NCBI RefSeq assembly: GCF_025567625.1
Contig: NZ_JAOQJC010000009.1
Coordinates: forward strand, 62,001 to 126,000
Length of the DNA stretch: 64,000 nt
Origin: Paenibacillus sp. J5C2022
Lineage (GTDB): Bacteria > Bacillota > Bacilli > Paenibacillales > Paenibacillaceae
Reading direction: 5' to 3'
Part shown: piece after piece, positions 1-9,228 of the stretch
Layout of the letters: each line of letters begins with the position of its first letter
Position numbering within the stretch: position 1 is the first letter of the stretch
Translations under genes and position numbers: made by a program
The notes under the pieces: generated by a model
The model's input: only the letters and a program-made list of their open reading frames with translations
The model's database searches: none
What the model was told of the DNA's origin: nothing

Positions 1-272
1 GCTTTACTGCGCAGGAGCGATTCGAGCAGGCCATCTACTGGTTCACGCAAGCAGTGCAGGCGGAGCGGCCTCACGACATGATGGGCTTCTCCGATCTGGC
101 TACCTCCACCTGGCTGCCGCATCTCCAACTGACCGTCTGCTACGACCGGATCGGCAACCGTGCCAAGGCGCTGGAGCATCACGAGCTGGCCAAGGGATTC
201 AATCCCAAGCATCCCAGCATTCTGTACAACGATCGTTACTTCTATGGCAAGGCGGGGGCTGGTTCCTCGTGA
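1..272 (+). CDS. C-terminal fragment of a family 2 glycosyltransferase with TPRs (5' end outside window)
   Basis: The frame is open from base 3 with no start of its own; a GTG at 54 lies inside the reading frame and is not the real start. About 89 residues remain. They look like tetratricopeptide helices of the kind that end Bacillus and Paenibacillus glycosyltransferase-2 proteins: a 'FEQAIYWFTQAV' helix, then 'CYDRIGNRAKALEHHELAK' and 'NPKHPSILYNDRYF'. The catalytic domain is outside the window, so the donor and acceptor cannot be inferred. The gene converges on the minus-strand operon, and a shared terminator lies between them. Confidence 0.7.
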   Translation, partial: FTAQERFEQAIYWFTQAVQAERPHDMMGFSDLATSTWLPHLQLTVCYDRIGNRAKALEHHELAKGFNPKHPSILYNDRYFYGKAGAGSS

Positions 273-310
273 TCTAGCTACTTTCGCCTGTAATTTCGGA
301 TGGCATAATG

Positions 311-356
311 AAAAGCACAAGTTTCGGCGTTTAACAGCCTCAAAACTTGTGCTTTT
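311..356. terminator. Bidirectional rho-independent terminator
   Basis: A perfect 14-bp inverted repeat (311-324 pairing with 343-356, AAAAGCACAAGTTT) has A/T runs on both outer sides. It sits between the glycosyltransferase tail and the convergent S74 gene, so it can end both transcripts. Confidence 0.85.
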
Positions 357-379
357 ATCATTAGCCCTGTATAGACTCC

Positions 380-2533
380 CTAGATCGCAGCCAGTATGAA
401 CATGGAAAGCTCATCGTAGCGCAAGCCATATCGCTTCCCCGCCGCTATTCCCTCATCGCTATCGTCCCATTCGTCACAGCATAGAATGCCGTAATCAAAC
501 CCGTTCAGTCCATGTTTTTCAAAAATTTCTTTGACCGTTTGAGCGCCTACGCCAAAATGCCATCTTGCTTTATCTCCCTTTTTATGAATGGCTGATTTGA
601 ATTTATACTTTCCAATATTTTTCTTAATCTCCAACGCAACTGCCCGTTCTTTATCGCTTATTTTTTGAATCGTTGTTTTTTCTCTCTCGTCCGAGGTCTG
701 AATCGAACCCGTTACGGCATAGACCGTATCAAACCTTCCTGCTGGCTGACCTATATTCTGAACACCGTCAAGCTGAGGGTTCAGTGTGCCATAGAAGTAA
801 ACACCCGCCTGATTGTGTACTCCCCCAAGTATAATTTGACCTGGACCCGCCACCACGCCGCGACCTATTGCGATTCCGTCATCGCCTGTTGCCGCCGTGT
901 AAGCTCCAATACAAATGCTTCCTGTCGAGTCTTCATAGTGGTTGCGGCTTTCTCCCAGACCGGACTCGTATCCGACGAATACATTAAGCTCCCCATTTTT
1001 CACGAAGACCCCTGCTTTTGCCCCTACGCCAACATTTTTGCCCGCTACCGATTTGTACAGAGCCTCATGCCCCATAGCAGTCGAGAACTGGGAGCCGCCA
1101 AAGAAAAGCGACTTCTCTCCAAAGGCGCAATTGTAACTGATGGATTTTTGATTGGATAAGCTTTCTTCCCCGCCTCTTAAAGCGTTCGCGCCGACGGCCG
1201 TATTCTGCCACCCGGTAACGTTATGATACAGCGATTGCGTTCCAATCGCGGTATTCAATTCCCCGCTAATATTGTATCTTAGAGCATCGGATCCGAAGGC
1301 GCTGTTGCCGCTTCCACTCTCATTCGCTCCCATCGTGTACGTTCCGTATGCGCTATTCGTAATACCGGACACATTGGCTTGCAACGCTAGCGGGCCAAAG
1401 GCGCAATTGTAATTTCCAGATCTATTGTTCTCCATCGTTTTCACGCCGTAGGCAACATTGGCGAATCCATTCACATTGGAAGATAAGACATCTACGCCAA
1501 ATCCGATATTTTCGGCGCCAATCGTCGTGCCCGAACCGAATACGTTTTTTCCGAACCCTAAGCTCCTCGTACCGCCCTCCCTGAATAACGGCTGACCGCG
1601 AAGATCCATACCGTTCACATCAAGCCGCCTCAATGACTGATCCGTATATGCGATCCACCTATCTCCGTTGAAGTGGCCGGAAGTTCCTCTCCAGTGTACG
1701 AAAAGACCGGAAGAACCGAGTGCCTGAGGTGTCGTCGTAATCGTTAGCGGCAGCGTTACCAGTGTATCATCCGGCAGAACAACTTTCTCGTCCGCTATCC
1801 ATGTCGCGCCATTGTCCGGCGACCATCGCCAGTTATTGCTTGATTCAGTTCCGATTTCAATCAGGAAGCTGCCTTCAAAACCGCCTGTATAGCTGCCAGT
1901 CACTACAGCATCATTATTGCCGCTGCCTGTAAAGGAGAGATCATACACACCCGTATAGTTAAGCAAGCTTCCATTTCCCGCAAAGCGGGATTTCAGCTTA
2001 TGTCCGGATTGCGAATACACATACGCTTTTGTAAGCAGCACGATGCCGCCGTCAGCTTCATTGTCCGCCGCAATAATGGCTTGCGTGTCGTCTGCAACGC
2101 CGTCCCCTTGCGCTCCGAACCAGTCGACACGAACGGCCCCGTCATATACTCTCTTAAATCGCTTTCCTGAGATAGAGACCAAAACCGTTCCTGTGTTGTC
2201 CTCAGAAGCAGTGTCTGCAGAATCATAGTAAAAGACCCCTTCTTGACCAGCATCCACTACGAAATAAAACGTATGTTCATCCGGTTCGCTAATGGTCCGA
2301 AGCTCTTCAATCGTTGTCGTCACGAGAAAACTCATGCTCATTAACTTCTTGATGTTTTTCCATTTTTCATCATCACCATCATCAGAGTGCGCAAGTGCTT
2401 TTCCAGAGTTACTGTTGAGAACACCTAACGAGGCAAGGGTGACACCTGCCATTCCAAGTGAAGCAAGCACCTTCCTTCTGCTTATGAGATCGTCTCCCCG
2501 TTGCGGGGAATGCTGCGCGTTTTCTTCATTCAT
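380..2533 (-). CDS. Tat-exported tail-spike-like protein with C-terminal peptidase S74 chaperone domain
   Basis: The 717-residue protein starts with a twin-arginine signal (SRRKVLASLG at 18-27, hydrophobic stretch to about 39, cleavage likely after ALA at 46-48). Residues 75-135 resemble the start of phage tail spikes. 'FGAQGDGVADDTQAI' (139-153) is the entry motif of pectate-lyase-like beta-helix proteins, but the helix itself is short or missing. Residues 325-570 carry about ten degenerate repeats of the 'N-A-G-x-x-A-L-x-x-N-x-S-G' type seen in trimeric adhesin heads. Residues 614-717 match the S74 intramolecular chaperone: SDEREK with the expected nucleophile Ser614, then 'GVGAQTV' and 'YGLRYDEL'. 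S74 domains trimerise fibres and then cut themselves off. It is the last gene of the sugar operon, and a folded trimer fits Tat export. The function is inferred: a surface fibre or a polysaccharide-binding spike. Confidence 0.8.
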   Translation of the reverse strand: MNEENAQHSPQRGDDLISRRKVLASLGMAGVTLASLGVLNSNSGKALAHSDDGDDEKWKNIKKLMSMSFLVTTTIEELRTISEPDEHTFYFVVDAGQEGVFYYDSADTASEDNTGTVLVSISGKRFKRVYDGAVRVDWFGAQGDGVADDTQAIIAADNEADGGIVLLTKAYVYSQSGHKLKSRFAGNGSLLNYTGVYDLSFTGSGNNDAVVTGSYTGGFEGSFLIEIGTESSNNWRWSPDNGATWIADEKVVLPDDTLVTLPLTITTTPQALGSSGLFVHWRGTSGHFNGDRWIAYTDQSLRRLDVNGMDLRGQPLFREGGTRSLGFGKNVFGSGTTIGAENIGFGVDVLSSNVNGFANVAYGVKTMENNRSGNYNCAFGPLALQANVSGITNSAYGTYTMGANESGSGNSAFGSDALRYNISGELNTAIGTQSLYHNVTGWQNTAVGANALRGGEESLSNQKSISYNCAFGEKSLFFGGSQFSTAMGHEALYKSVAGKNVGVGAKAGVFVKNGELNVFVGYESGLGESRNHYEDSTGSICIGAYTAATGDDGIAIGRGVVAGPGQIILGGVHNQAGVYFYGTLNPQLDGVQNIGQPAGRFDTVYAVTGSIQTSDEREKTTIQKISDKERAVALEIKKNIGKYKFKSAIHKKGDKARWHFGVGAQTVKEIFEKHGLNGFDYGILCCDEWDDSDEGIAAGKRYGLRYDELSMFILAAI

Positions 2534-2568
2534 GAATCAATACCTCCTTCGTCGATTTGTCAACACAT

Positions 2569-3588
2569 TTATAATGCTGATGCAATCAGACCCTGGATGT
2601 AGCCAATAGCGTGCCCTCGTGCACGATGTCCCCACTGCGTGTCGCCGGCGATCATCGGAACATGATCATCAAGAATGAATCCGTCGAAGCCCGTATCTTT
2701 TAAGAGCTGTATAATTTCCTTAACATTACAGTTGCCTTCACCCAGGAAGCATTCTTCGAACTTTGGTACGGTTCCCCGTACATCTCTTAAATGGACGTAT
2801 GCGATTTTGCCTAAGGGACCAAAATAGGATATGAACTCCTTCACCGTGTTCGCCCCTCCGTCCATCGATGAGCAGCTGCCGCAGCAAAGATCTATTCCCC
2901 AAGCATCGCTGCTCGCCATGTTCATTGCTCTCACGAAGCTCTCTTTACTGCGAAATATCCGGGAGACGCCTCCAAGCATTTTTACTGGTGGATCGTCGGG
3001 GTGCAGCGCCAGCTTGACTCCCGATTCTTCTGCAACGGGAATAATGGCCTTTATGAAATACTCATAGTTTTGCCACATTCTTTCCTCTGAGATGATCTCG
3101 AGAGGTCCCGATTCGATCAGCCTTCTTACTTCCTCATTCCCGTCAGCAACAGCATTTCCTGCTGCGGAACGCGGCAGCTCCGGTTCAACCTTGGAGAGAT
3201 CGAACGAAGAGACCCAGGCTCCTCCGCGACCTGGCGAAGAGAATGAAGTGCGCCATACCCCGTTCGGCATAAAATGATAGCCCCATACAGGAATGCCTGC
3301 CCGGCCCATATTGCGAATAGTCATCTGGAGTCGTTCAATTTGCTCATCCCTCCCTTCAAGGCCAAGTATCGCTTTGTTGTAAGAAGAAAGCGGTACATTC
3401 TCCAGCGCTTCCAGTCGAAGCCCATACCTTTCAACCGCATGCTTCAACTCCAGCAAATCCGCAAGCTCCCAACATCCTTGGCCGGGAAGAAGGGGGGTAT
3501 TCAACTGTACCCCCGTTACGCCTAGTTGGCGGCCATATGCCAAAGTGACTTCATCCAGCTTGTTAAACTGGCCAATCGCCATTCGCAA
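2569..3588 (-). CDS. uxuA: Mannonate dehydratase-like enzyme (UxuA family)
   Basis: UxuA converts D-mannonate to 2-keto-3-deoxygluconate in hexuronate catabolism, using a divalent metal in a TIM barrel. The protein has 339 residues, slightly short for the family. Family motifs are visible in order: 'WGYHFMPNGVWRTS', 'LALHPDDPP', 'GIDLCCGSCSSM', 'YVHLRDVRG', 'DDHVPMIAGDTQWG' and the terminal 'RGHAIGYIQGL'. The TTG start at 3588 has a GAGGGGGG ribosome site six bases upstream; an ATG two codons later is possible. No KDG kinase or aldolase is nearby, so the product must be handled by genes elsewhere, or the substrate differs from mannonate. Confidence 0.85.
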   Translation of the reverse strand: MRMAIGQFNKLDEVTLAYGRQLGVTGVQLNTPLLPGQGCWELADLLELKHAVERYGLRLEALENVPLSSYNKAILGLEGRDEQIERLQMTIRNMGRAGIPVWGYHFMPNGVWRTSFSSPGRGGAWVSSFDLSKVEPELPRSAAGNAVADGNEEVRRLIESGPLEIISEERMWQNYEYFIKAIIPVAEESGVKLALHPDDPPVKMLGGVSRIFRSKESFVRAMNMASSDAWGIDLCCGSCSSMDGGANTVKEFISYFGPLGKIAYVHLRDVRGTVPKFEECFLGEGNCNVKEIIQLLKDTGFDGFILDDHVPMIAGDTQWGHRARGHAIGYIQGLIASAL

Positions 3589-3630
3589 TGGAAGCCCCCC
3601 TCACTTTTCAGATTTCCTCCCTGTCCGCCG

Positions 3631-4491
3631 TCACCACGGATCGATGCCCAACAGCTTGCGTCCCAATGGGGTCAACTCTACCGGCCCGCAATTGTTCCGC
3701 TCCCAATTACGCGGGTCATTTAAATTACCGGGTCTCCCCTGATGCTTTCTAACGCTATCGATGTATCCTTCCGTTTCCTCACGCGTTATTTGATTTTCCG
3801 GAAACATTAGCACGTACTGTGCAAATCTCGGCTTATCGGATAAGTTATCTCCATTCCCATGCGGTAGCAGCACATCCCATATGAGCAGATCTCCAGCTTC
3901 GCCCGGAATCGGCTCGACCTCATAGCCGGATATATCCGGTTGTCGCGGATTACGATCTGCAGGCTGTGACTGTATGTACGCCTCCAAATCACGGTATATG
4001 CTCGGTACGCATTGGAACCCGCCTTGATTGTATGCCGTATCAGCCAAATAGACTACTCCTTGCAACGGTCGAGGCTGCTTAAGCGGGAACGTAAGGTTTG
4101 TCGTATCCTCGTCCCAATGAATAAAGTTCGCATTCAATCCGGGGTGATCATCGCGTTTGGGAGGTTTCATGCTTACCCGATCCAAGCTTACGCGAAGCTT
4201 CTCTTCCCCTATAAGTTCCGAGAATGCTCCATAAACATTGGGGTGCTGGCGAATATCCCACATCGCTTGATGATTATACAATGGCAGCATTCCGCCCGCT
4301 TGTCCTTCCCAATAGCTATCCATGCCTTTGGCAGGTGTGTACCAGCTATCCGGATCATTGGCATTTTTCCCCATGAAGTCCCAAATCACTTGAACCAATT
4401 GCTCGCAGTACGATTTTGGAACCGCGTTTTTAATAAGCACATATCCATTGGTATGAAAAAAATCTTTCATTTCTTTTGTTAGAATAGACAT
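3631..4491 (-). CDS. Phytanoyl-CoA dioxygenase (PhyH) family Fe(II)/2-oxoglutarate oxygenase
   Basis: The 286-residue protein has the double-stranded beta-helix signature: His125-x-Asp127 (HWDED), distal His211 (LLPHGNGDN) and Arg222 (KPRFAQYV), the last expected to bind the 2-oxoglutarate carboxylate. Family members hydroxylate, demethylate or otherwise oxidise small molecules. The substrate cannot be read from sequence. It lies between the phosphotriesterase-like and mannonate dehydratase-like genes on one strand with short gaps, suggesting an oxidative step on the sugar imported by the adjacent ABC system. The ATG start follows an AAAGGATGAGG ribosome site. Confidence 0.8.
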   Translation of the reverse strand: MSILTKEMKDFFHTNGYVLIKNAVPKSYCEQLVQVIWDFMGKNANDPDSWYTPAKGMDSYWEGQAGGMLPLYNHQAMWDIRQHPNVYGAFSELIGEEKLRVSLDRVSMKPPKRDDHPGLNANFIHWDEDTTNLTFPLKQPRPLQGVVYLADTAYNQGGFQCVPSIYRDLEAYIQSQPADRNPRQPDISGYEVEPIPGEAGDLLIWDVLLPHGNGDNLSDKPRFAQYVLMFPENQITREETEGYIDSVRKHQGRPGNLNDPRNWERNNCGPVELTPLGRKLLGIDPW

Positions 4492-4577
4492 ACCGCCTCA
4501 TCCTTTCGAGAAATAAATCCTCTTCTATTTATTTTGTCTTGCAATTGCTGCCGATGACTTCATGTGCGCTCCATCTA

Positions 4578-5624
4578 CTATTCGCTTGCACAATCCAGGA
4601 AATTCGCAGGGTTGTCGCGCATTAACGTTCTTATATGCCGGGCCAATATTCCTTCCTCCTCCATCATTGGTATGATGTTAGTCAGCAGGTGGTCATAACC
4701 CCAGCCTCCATAGCGATGCAGGCATGTTTTCAGACAGACGTCGTTGGATACCAGTATTTGCGACAAGAAACCGTCATCCATAAGCTCACTGATAGCCCTC
4801 ACCCGTTCGATATCACGAGCAAACATCCCTCGCAGTACGCTATTGTGACTCTTGTCGGCATAATACTCCTTCCCGAAGTTGTCGAATTCAACATATACGC
4901 CCTCATGGAGCAAAGCCTTCAAATAATCCATTCGAATATCCACATCCATATGGTTGATGCATATTTTATTCGGCGACGCACCGTGTTCGGTTAAAATGCG
5001 TACGATTTCAAGTCCGTTCGCGCTCCACAAATCCGTATGAACATGTATGCCAAGCCCCGTTTCCTGTTGAACGATCGCTGCCGCAATTAGCGATTTTCTT
5101 TCGTTCGGATAAATCATTTCGCTTGTGCCAATTTCCCCGATTACGCCCGCTCTTATATTTGTGCCATCTATTCCGACGCAGATTTCCTGACGAAGCTCGT
5201 CAGCGATTTGATCAATTGTCTTATCGTTCATATCCGGTGGATGGGTGGCATGGATATAATAGCCGCAACCGGCAATGATATGGATTCCCAGCTCTCTGGA
5301 CAGATCCGCCAGCGCGACCGGATCGCGACCGATATGCCGCAGCGTCAAATCAACAATCGTTTGGCCTCCGGCTTGCTTGAACGCCAGAAGCTCGGCTCTG
5401 GCTACTTCTTTTTCGTCCAGAATGGCATTATCCAGCACGGCGTACGGATTTCGCCGCAGCTGTCCTACCGTGGCAAGCGTCACATTTTCCTGCGCCAGCA
5501 TGCTGGAAGCAAGACTGCATGGCGCTGGCACGAGCCCTCGCAGATCGATATATATATGCTCATGCGGCAATGTCCATCCAAGGTTGCCTTTTTCGACCTT
5601 GCCCGTTACAGTTGTCACCGACAA
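4578..5624 (-). CDS. Phosphotriesterase-family amidohydrolase, probable lactonase or esterase
   Basis: The 348-residue TIM-barrel amidohydrolase has a full binuclear metal site: His21-x-His23 (LPHEHI), Glu164 where true phosphotriesterases have a carboxylated lysine, His196, His225 (INHMD) and Asp295 (VSNDVC). Glu in the bridging position is typical of the phosphotriesterase-homology and sugar-lactonase members rather than organophosphate hydrolases. In this sugar operon, opening an aldono- or uronolactone is a reasonable inference. The start appears to be TTG at 5624 after AGGTGAGAG; a GTG two codons later is also possible. The stop of the upstream permease gene is about 10 bases away, supporting one transcript. 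Confidence 0.8.
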   Translation of the reverse strand: MSVTTVTGKVEKGNLGWTLPHEHIYIDLRGLVPAPCSLASSMLAQENVTLATVGQLRRNPYAVLDNAILDEKEVARAELLAFKQAGGQTIVDLTLRHIGRDPVALADLSRELGIHIIAGCGYYIHATHPPDMNDKTIDQIADELRQEICVGIDGTNIRAGVIGEIGTSEMIYPNERKSLIAAAIVQQETGLGIHVHTDLWSANGLEIVRILTEHGASPNKICINHMDVDIRMDYLKALLHEGVYVEFDNFGKEYYADKSHNSVLRGMFARDIERVRAISELMDDGFLSQILVSNDVCLKTCLHRYGGWGYDHLLTNIIPMMEEEGILARHIRTLMRDNPANFLDCASE

Positions 5625-5634
5625 CAGCTCTCAC

Positions 5635-6519
5635 CTATCCCTTCACACTTCCTAGCACAATTCCTTTTGCAAAGTATTTTTGCAAGAACGGATAAAGCAG
5701 CAATACCGGTAATGCGCCGACAAATATTTGAGCGGATTTGAACGTTCTATCCGAGATTTGGGACAGTCGCATCACTTCCTGTGCAGTCATTTGACTAAAG
5801 TCTCTGCCGATGACGACAGTTTGCAAGTAGCTTGATAATGGATAATGCTCCGGACTATTCATCAGAATCAAGCCATCGAACCAGGAATTCCAATGACCGA
5901 CTACACTGAATAAAGTCAACGTCGCAAGAGCGGGTTTTGAAAGCGGGATAAAAATTTTGAACAGTATCGTCCAGTGCTGCGCTCCGTCGACAAATGCCGA
6001 TTCCTCCAATTCCTTTGGCAACCCGCGAAAGAAGTTCAACAGAATAATGATATTGAATACAGGAACAGCTCCAGGAAGTACTAAAGCCCAGATGGAATCC
6101 AGCAAGCCGGTCGCGCGAATTGTCATATACCATGGTATCAATCCGCCGGAAAATAGAATTGTAAATACGAAAATCCATGCGTACACCGTGCGAAACCTGA
6201 AGAAGCTTTTCTCTTTGGACAATGGATAGGCCGCCATAACCGTGAGCAGCATGCTAAGTGCTACGCCCAATATTACCCGCTGCAAGGTAATTCCGATGGA
6301 TTGAAGAAATTGTGGCTTCGTAAACACAAATTCATAGGACTGAATCGTAAAATCAACCGGCCAAAATAATACATCTCCGCCTTCCGCCGCCCATGCCGCG
6401 CTGAATGAAACGGCCAAAATATGAACGAGCGGGGCGACGCAAAGCAAAGCGAGCGTGATGAGGAATGTGTAAATGAGCATCGTTGCGCTCCGTTCTAGCA
6501 CATTCGAACGATATTTCAT
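5635..6519 (-). CDS. ABC sugar-transporter permease, LplC/YtcP type
   Basis: This inner-membrane permease has 294 residues and about six hydrophobic segments, the first at roughly 15-35. The permease loop with EAA-like 'ELEESAFVDGAQHWTILFKIFIPLSKPALATL' character is present in the second half. It pairs with the permease encoded just upstream and with the lipoprotein. No ATPase gene is in the locus, as is usual for these importers, which share an MsmX-type ATPase encoded elsewhere. The ATG at 6519 has AAGGGAG seven bases upstream; an in-frame TTG two codons earlier is less well placed. Confidence 0.9.
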   Translation of the reverse strand: MKYRSNVLERSATMLIYTFLITLALLCVAPLVHILAVSFSAAWAAEGGDVLFWPVDFTIQSYEFVFTKPQFLQSIGITLQRVILGVALSMLLTVMAAYPLSKEKSFFRFRTVYAWIFVFTILFSGGLIPWYMTIRATGLLDSIWALVLPGAVPVFNIIILLNFFRGLPKELEESAFVDGAQHWTILFKIFIPLSKPALATLTLFSVVGHWNSWFDGLILMNSPEHYPLSSYLQTVVIGRDFSQMTAQEVMRLSQISDRTFKSAQIFVGALPVLLLYPFLQKYFAKGIVLGSVKG

Positions 6520-6537
6520 AGGCAAACTCCCTTATTT

Positions 6538-7437
6538 TCAAAAAATTCTGTAATTTGCAAACCGATAGGCCATCCAATAGGATATTGAAATCAGGATGAA
6601 AGAAATAACGGATTTAAGCAATCCTACTGCAGTAGAAAGCCCGTACTGCATTTCCACTAATCCCATTCGGTAAATCATGGTGTCAATAATGTCTCCTGTC
6701 TCGTATACGGCGGGGTTGTAAAGATTAAATACTTGGTCGAATCCTGCATTGAGCACATTCCCCAAGCTTAATGTCGCCAACAGTATGATGATCGGCAACA
6801 TGCCGGGCAGTGTAATGTACAGCGCTTGCTTCCATCTGTTCGCGCCATCCATCATGGCGGATTCATACAAGGATGGATTTATTCCCGCTATGGCTGCCAT
6901 ATATACGATGGTGCTGAAGCCGAATTCCTTCCACACATCAGATACTACAAGCACATAGCGGAACCAATTGTTGTCTCCCAGGAAAAAAACAGGTTCGATT
7001 CCGAATATACTGGACAAAAAGCCGTTAACAATCCCTTGCGTCGATAAGATGTCGATAAGAATGCCGGACAATATAACCCACGATAAAAAATGAGGCAAAT
7101 AGATAAGTGTCTGTATCCCTGCTCGAATCAGTTTTATACGTATTTCGTTCAGCAAGATCGCGACCGCAATAGGCACAACCGCTCCAATAATTATTTTCAT
7201 AACGGCTATAATGATCGTATTCTTTACCGTCTGCAGCACGAAAGGAATTTCTAGCATATATTCGAAATTATCCCATCCGATAAACTTCGAATGAACAATG
7301 CCAAGCGACGGATAATATTTCTGGAATGCGATAATTACGCCAAACATCGGAATGTAACAAAATAAGAATAATAAAACCAGAGAAGGTATCATCATCAGAT
7401 GAAGAGGCTTTTCTTGTATCCTTTTATTTGTCGCCAT
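6538..7437 (-). CDS. ABC sugar-transporter permease, LplB/YteP type
   Basis: This 299-residue permease (first half of the heterodimer) starts MATNKRIQEKPLHL and then has about six membrane segments. The EAA-type loop 'LYESAMMDGANRWKQALYITLPGML' is clear and marks the ATPase contact site. I place the start at the ATG at 7437, preceded by AAAGGGAT. The frame is open upstream to 7530, but that would overlap the binding-protein gene and has no ribosome site. Sequence and gene order match Paenibacillus carbohydrate ABC-1 systems (LplB, LplC with an LplA lipoprotein). Confidence 0.9.
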   Translation of the reverse strand: MATNKRIQEKPLHLMMIPSLVLLFLFCYIPMFGVIIAFQKYYPSLGIVHSKFIGWDNFEYMLEIPFVLQTVKNTIIIAVMKIIIGAVVPIAVAILLNEIRIKLIRAGIQTLIYLPHFLSWVILSGILIDILSTQGIVNGFLSSIFGIEPVFFLGDNNWFRYVLVVSDVWKEFGFSTIVYMAAIAGINPSLYESAMMDGANRWKQALYITLPGMLPIIILLATLSLGNVLNAGFDQVFNLYNPAVYETGDIIDTMIYRMGLVEMQYGLSTAVGLLKSVISFILISISYWMAYRFANYRIF

Positions 7438-7508
7438 ATCGATCCCTTTCATCTTCATTAGAGGCCGCGGGTTTCCATATTTGCGGCCCCTCCAATTCTC
7501 ATCGCCCG

Positions 7509-9176
7509 TTATTTTACCGAGTTGCTCCATGCATTCACTTCTTTCGTAATTTGCTCTCCGCCAAGTTTATTCCAGTGATCTACGAATTTATCGAATTCAT
7601 CAATCGGCGTTTCACCCATTATTATTTTTGTAAACGTTTCAAACTCCAGCTTGCTTAAAGTAGCCGCTTTATCCCTCATCGTATCTGTCGGCGCTCCATA
7701 GAATGCGTTGTTCACATACAGCTCATTATCCATCATATCGAAGAACAATTTCCATGCGGGGTAATATAGCGTCCATCCGTACAAGCTGTTTTCACCGTTT
7801 AACGCTTTTGTCGCATTTTCATAGATCGTCTTGGCATCCATCGCTTTTGCTTTGGCGGCGTCATTGGAATCAAACGCTTCTACCATTTGCTTGAACGCGA
7901 CATCGGTTGCATCATTCGTATGGATCGGAGCCAGCGCTACATACTGAATAGATCCATCATCCTTGTCGTACATATATTTGTGATAATTTTCCTGGGTAGC
8001 CCTTTCGCCGACTGTAAGACTGTAATAGTAATTAAACATTTTAATCAGCGCTTCCGGGTGCTTGTATCCTTTTTTCACCACATAATACTCCAATACCGGA
8101 GATCTTAATGTAATTTTGCTGGGCTTGTCGTCAATGGAAGGAACGAGATAGGGCTTCCACTCCGCTTTCGAATCTCTGACTTTCAAGTTATGCACCAGTT
8201 GGCCGAACCAATGCGCAGCGAACGCAATGCCTACCTGCCCGGAAGTCAGCATTTCATTCCATTTGCCCCAGTCCTTCACCGCGAATTCGGGGTCAATCGC
8301 TCCATCCTTGTAGAGCTGCTGCATCTCTTCCAGCGCCTTCTTCATCTCCGGCTGGACACTGCCGTATACCAGCTTCCCTGACTCATTCTGAATCCAAGCG
8401 GAAGGATAGGCATGGAAGCCGTTATAGATGCCTAGATCTCCCACTTGTCCGTTCACAAAGGCAAGACCTACTGTATCCTTCTTCCCGTTGCCATCCGGAT
8501 CGTTATTCGTAAACGCCTTGGCGATGTCAAATAAATCCTGCATGCTCTCGGGCTCCGACAAATTCAAGTGATCCAGCCAATCCGTACGAATCCAGAGAAG
8601 AGGCGATCCCGCTCCGGCAATCGCGGAAGCCGTATTCGGAATGGCATACAGCTTATCGCCGACCGAAGCCGCTTTCAATGCAATGCTGTCTCCGACTCCA
8701 TACTGCTGCTTCGTGTCCGGAGATGCATACTTGTCGTACACCTCCGACAAATCTTCCAGGCTGTCCGACTCAATCAGTTGATTGAGCTGCTCCTGATTCA
8801 CTCTCATAAAGTCCGGCAAGGAACCTGAAGCTATCGACATGTTCAATTTGTTATCGTATTGCGAAGCATCCGCTATCCATTCGGTTTTAATATGGATGCC
8901 CAGTTCAGCTGCTATGGATTGGGTCCAAATATTGTCCTCGTTCGTCTGTCCGTCCGGCAGCTTCAAATTGGCGTCGATTCGCTTGACGGTGCTAATGGAA
9001 ATCGGCGGATCATATTGGCCAAGCGGATCATTATTCCCCGGCACTGCGGATGAATCATCGGAATCCGTCACGTTTCCGGCAGGCTCCTCTCCGCTCCCTC
9101 CAGACGAACATGCCCCCAACACCATCGTTATGGATAATATGAAGCACATTGTCAATAATAGTGTTCTTTTCCCCAT
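7509..9176 (-). CDS. Extracellular sugar-binding lipoprotein, LplA type
   Basis: This solute-binding lipoprotein captures the substrate outside the membrane. The ATG at 9176 is preceded by AGGGGGAAC and gives a classical lipoprotein signal: MGKRTLLLTMC..., then lipobox LGAC with the lipid-modified Cys at about residue 22, then a Ser/Gly/Glu/Asp-rich linker. The mature chain of about 530 residues fits the large binding proteins of Paenibacillus complex-carbohydrate importers, with 'DWLDHLNLSEPESMQDLFDIAKAF' in the usual position. The frame continues upstream to 9272 without a ribosome site. It has its own promoter with an overlapping cre-like box. Confidence 0.9.
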   Translation of the reverse strand: MGKRTLLLTMCFILSITMVLGACSSGGSGEEPAGNVTDSDDSSAVPGNNDPLGQYDPPISISTVKRIDANLKLPDGQTNEDNIWTQSIAAELGIHIKTEWIADASQYDNKLNMSIASGSLPDFMRVNQEQLNQLIESDSLEDLSEVYDKYASPDTKQQYGVGDSIALKAASVGDKLYAIPNTASAIAGAGSPLLWIRTDWLDHLNLSEPESMQDLFDIAKAFTNNDPDGNGKKDTVGLAFVNGQVGDLGIYNGFHAYPSAWIQNESGKLVYGSVQPEMKKALEEMQQLYKDGAIDPEFAVKDWGKWNEMLTSGQVGIAFAAHWFGQLVHNLKVRDSKAEWKPYLVPSIDDKPSKITLRSPVLEYYVVKKGYKHPEALIKMFNYYYSLTVGERATQENYHKYMYDKDDGSIQYVALAPIHTNDATDVAFKQMVEAFDSNDAAKAKAMDAKTIYENATKALNGENSLYGWTLYYPAWKLFFDMMDNELYVNNAFYGAPTDTMRDKAATLSKLEFETFTKIIMGETPIDEFDKFVDHWNKLGGEQITKEVNAWSNSVK

Positions 9177-9228
9177 CCTTGTTCCCCCTATTTCGTTTTT
9201 TTCCAACAATAGGCTGCCTACACTTGCA

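Noticed and set aside
380..2533. Prophage remnant
   Set aside because: Although the S74 gene is tail-spike-like, no other phage gene is near and the neighbours form a carbohydrate operon; the Tat signal is not a phage feature.
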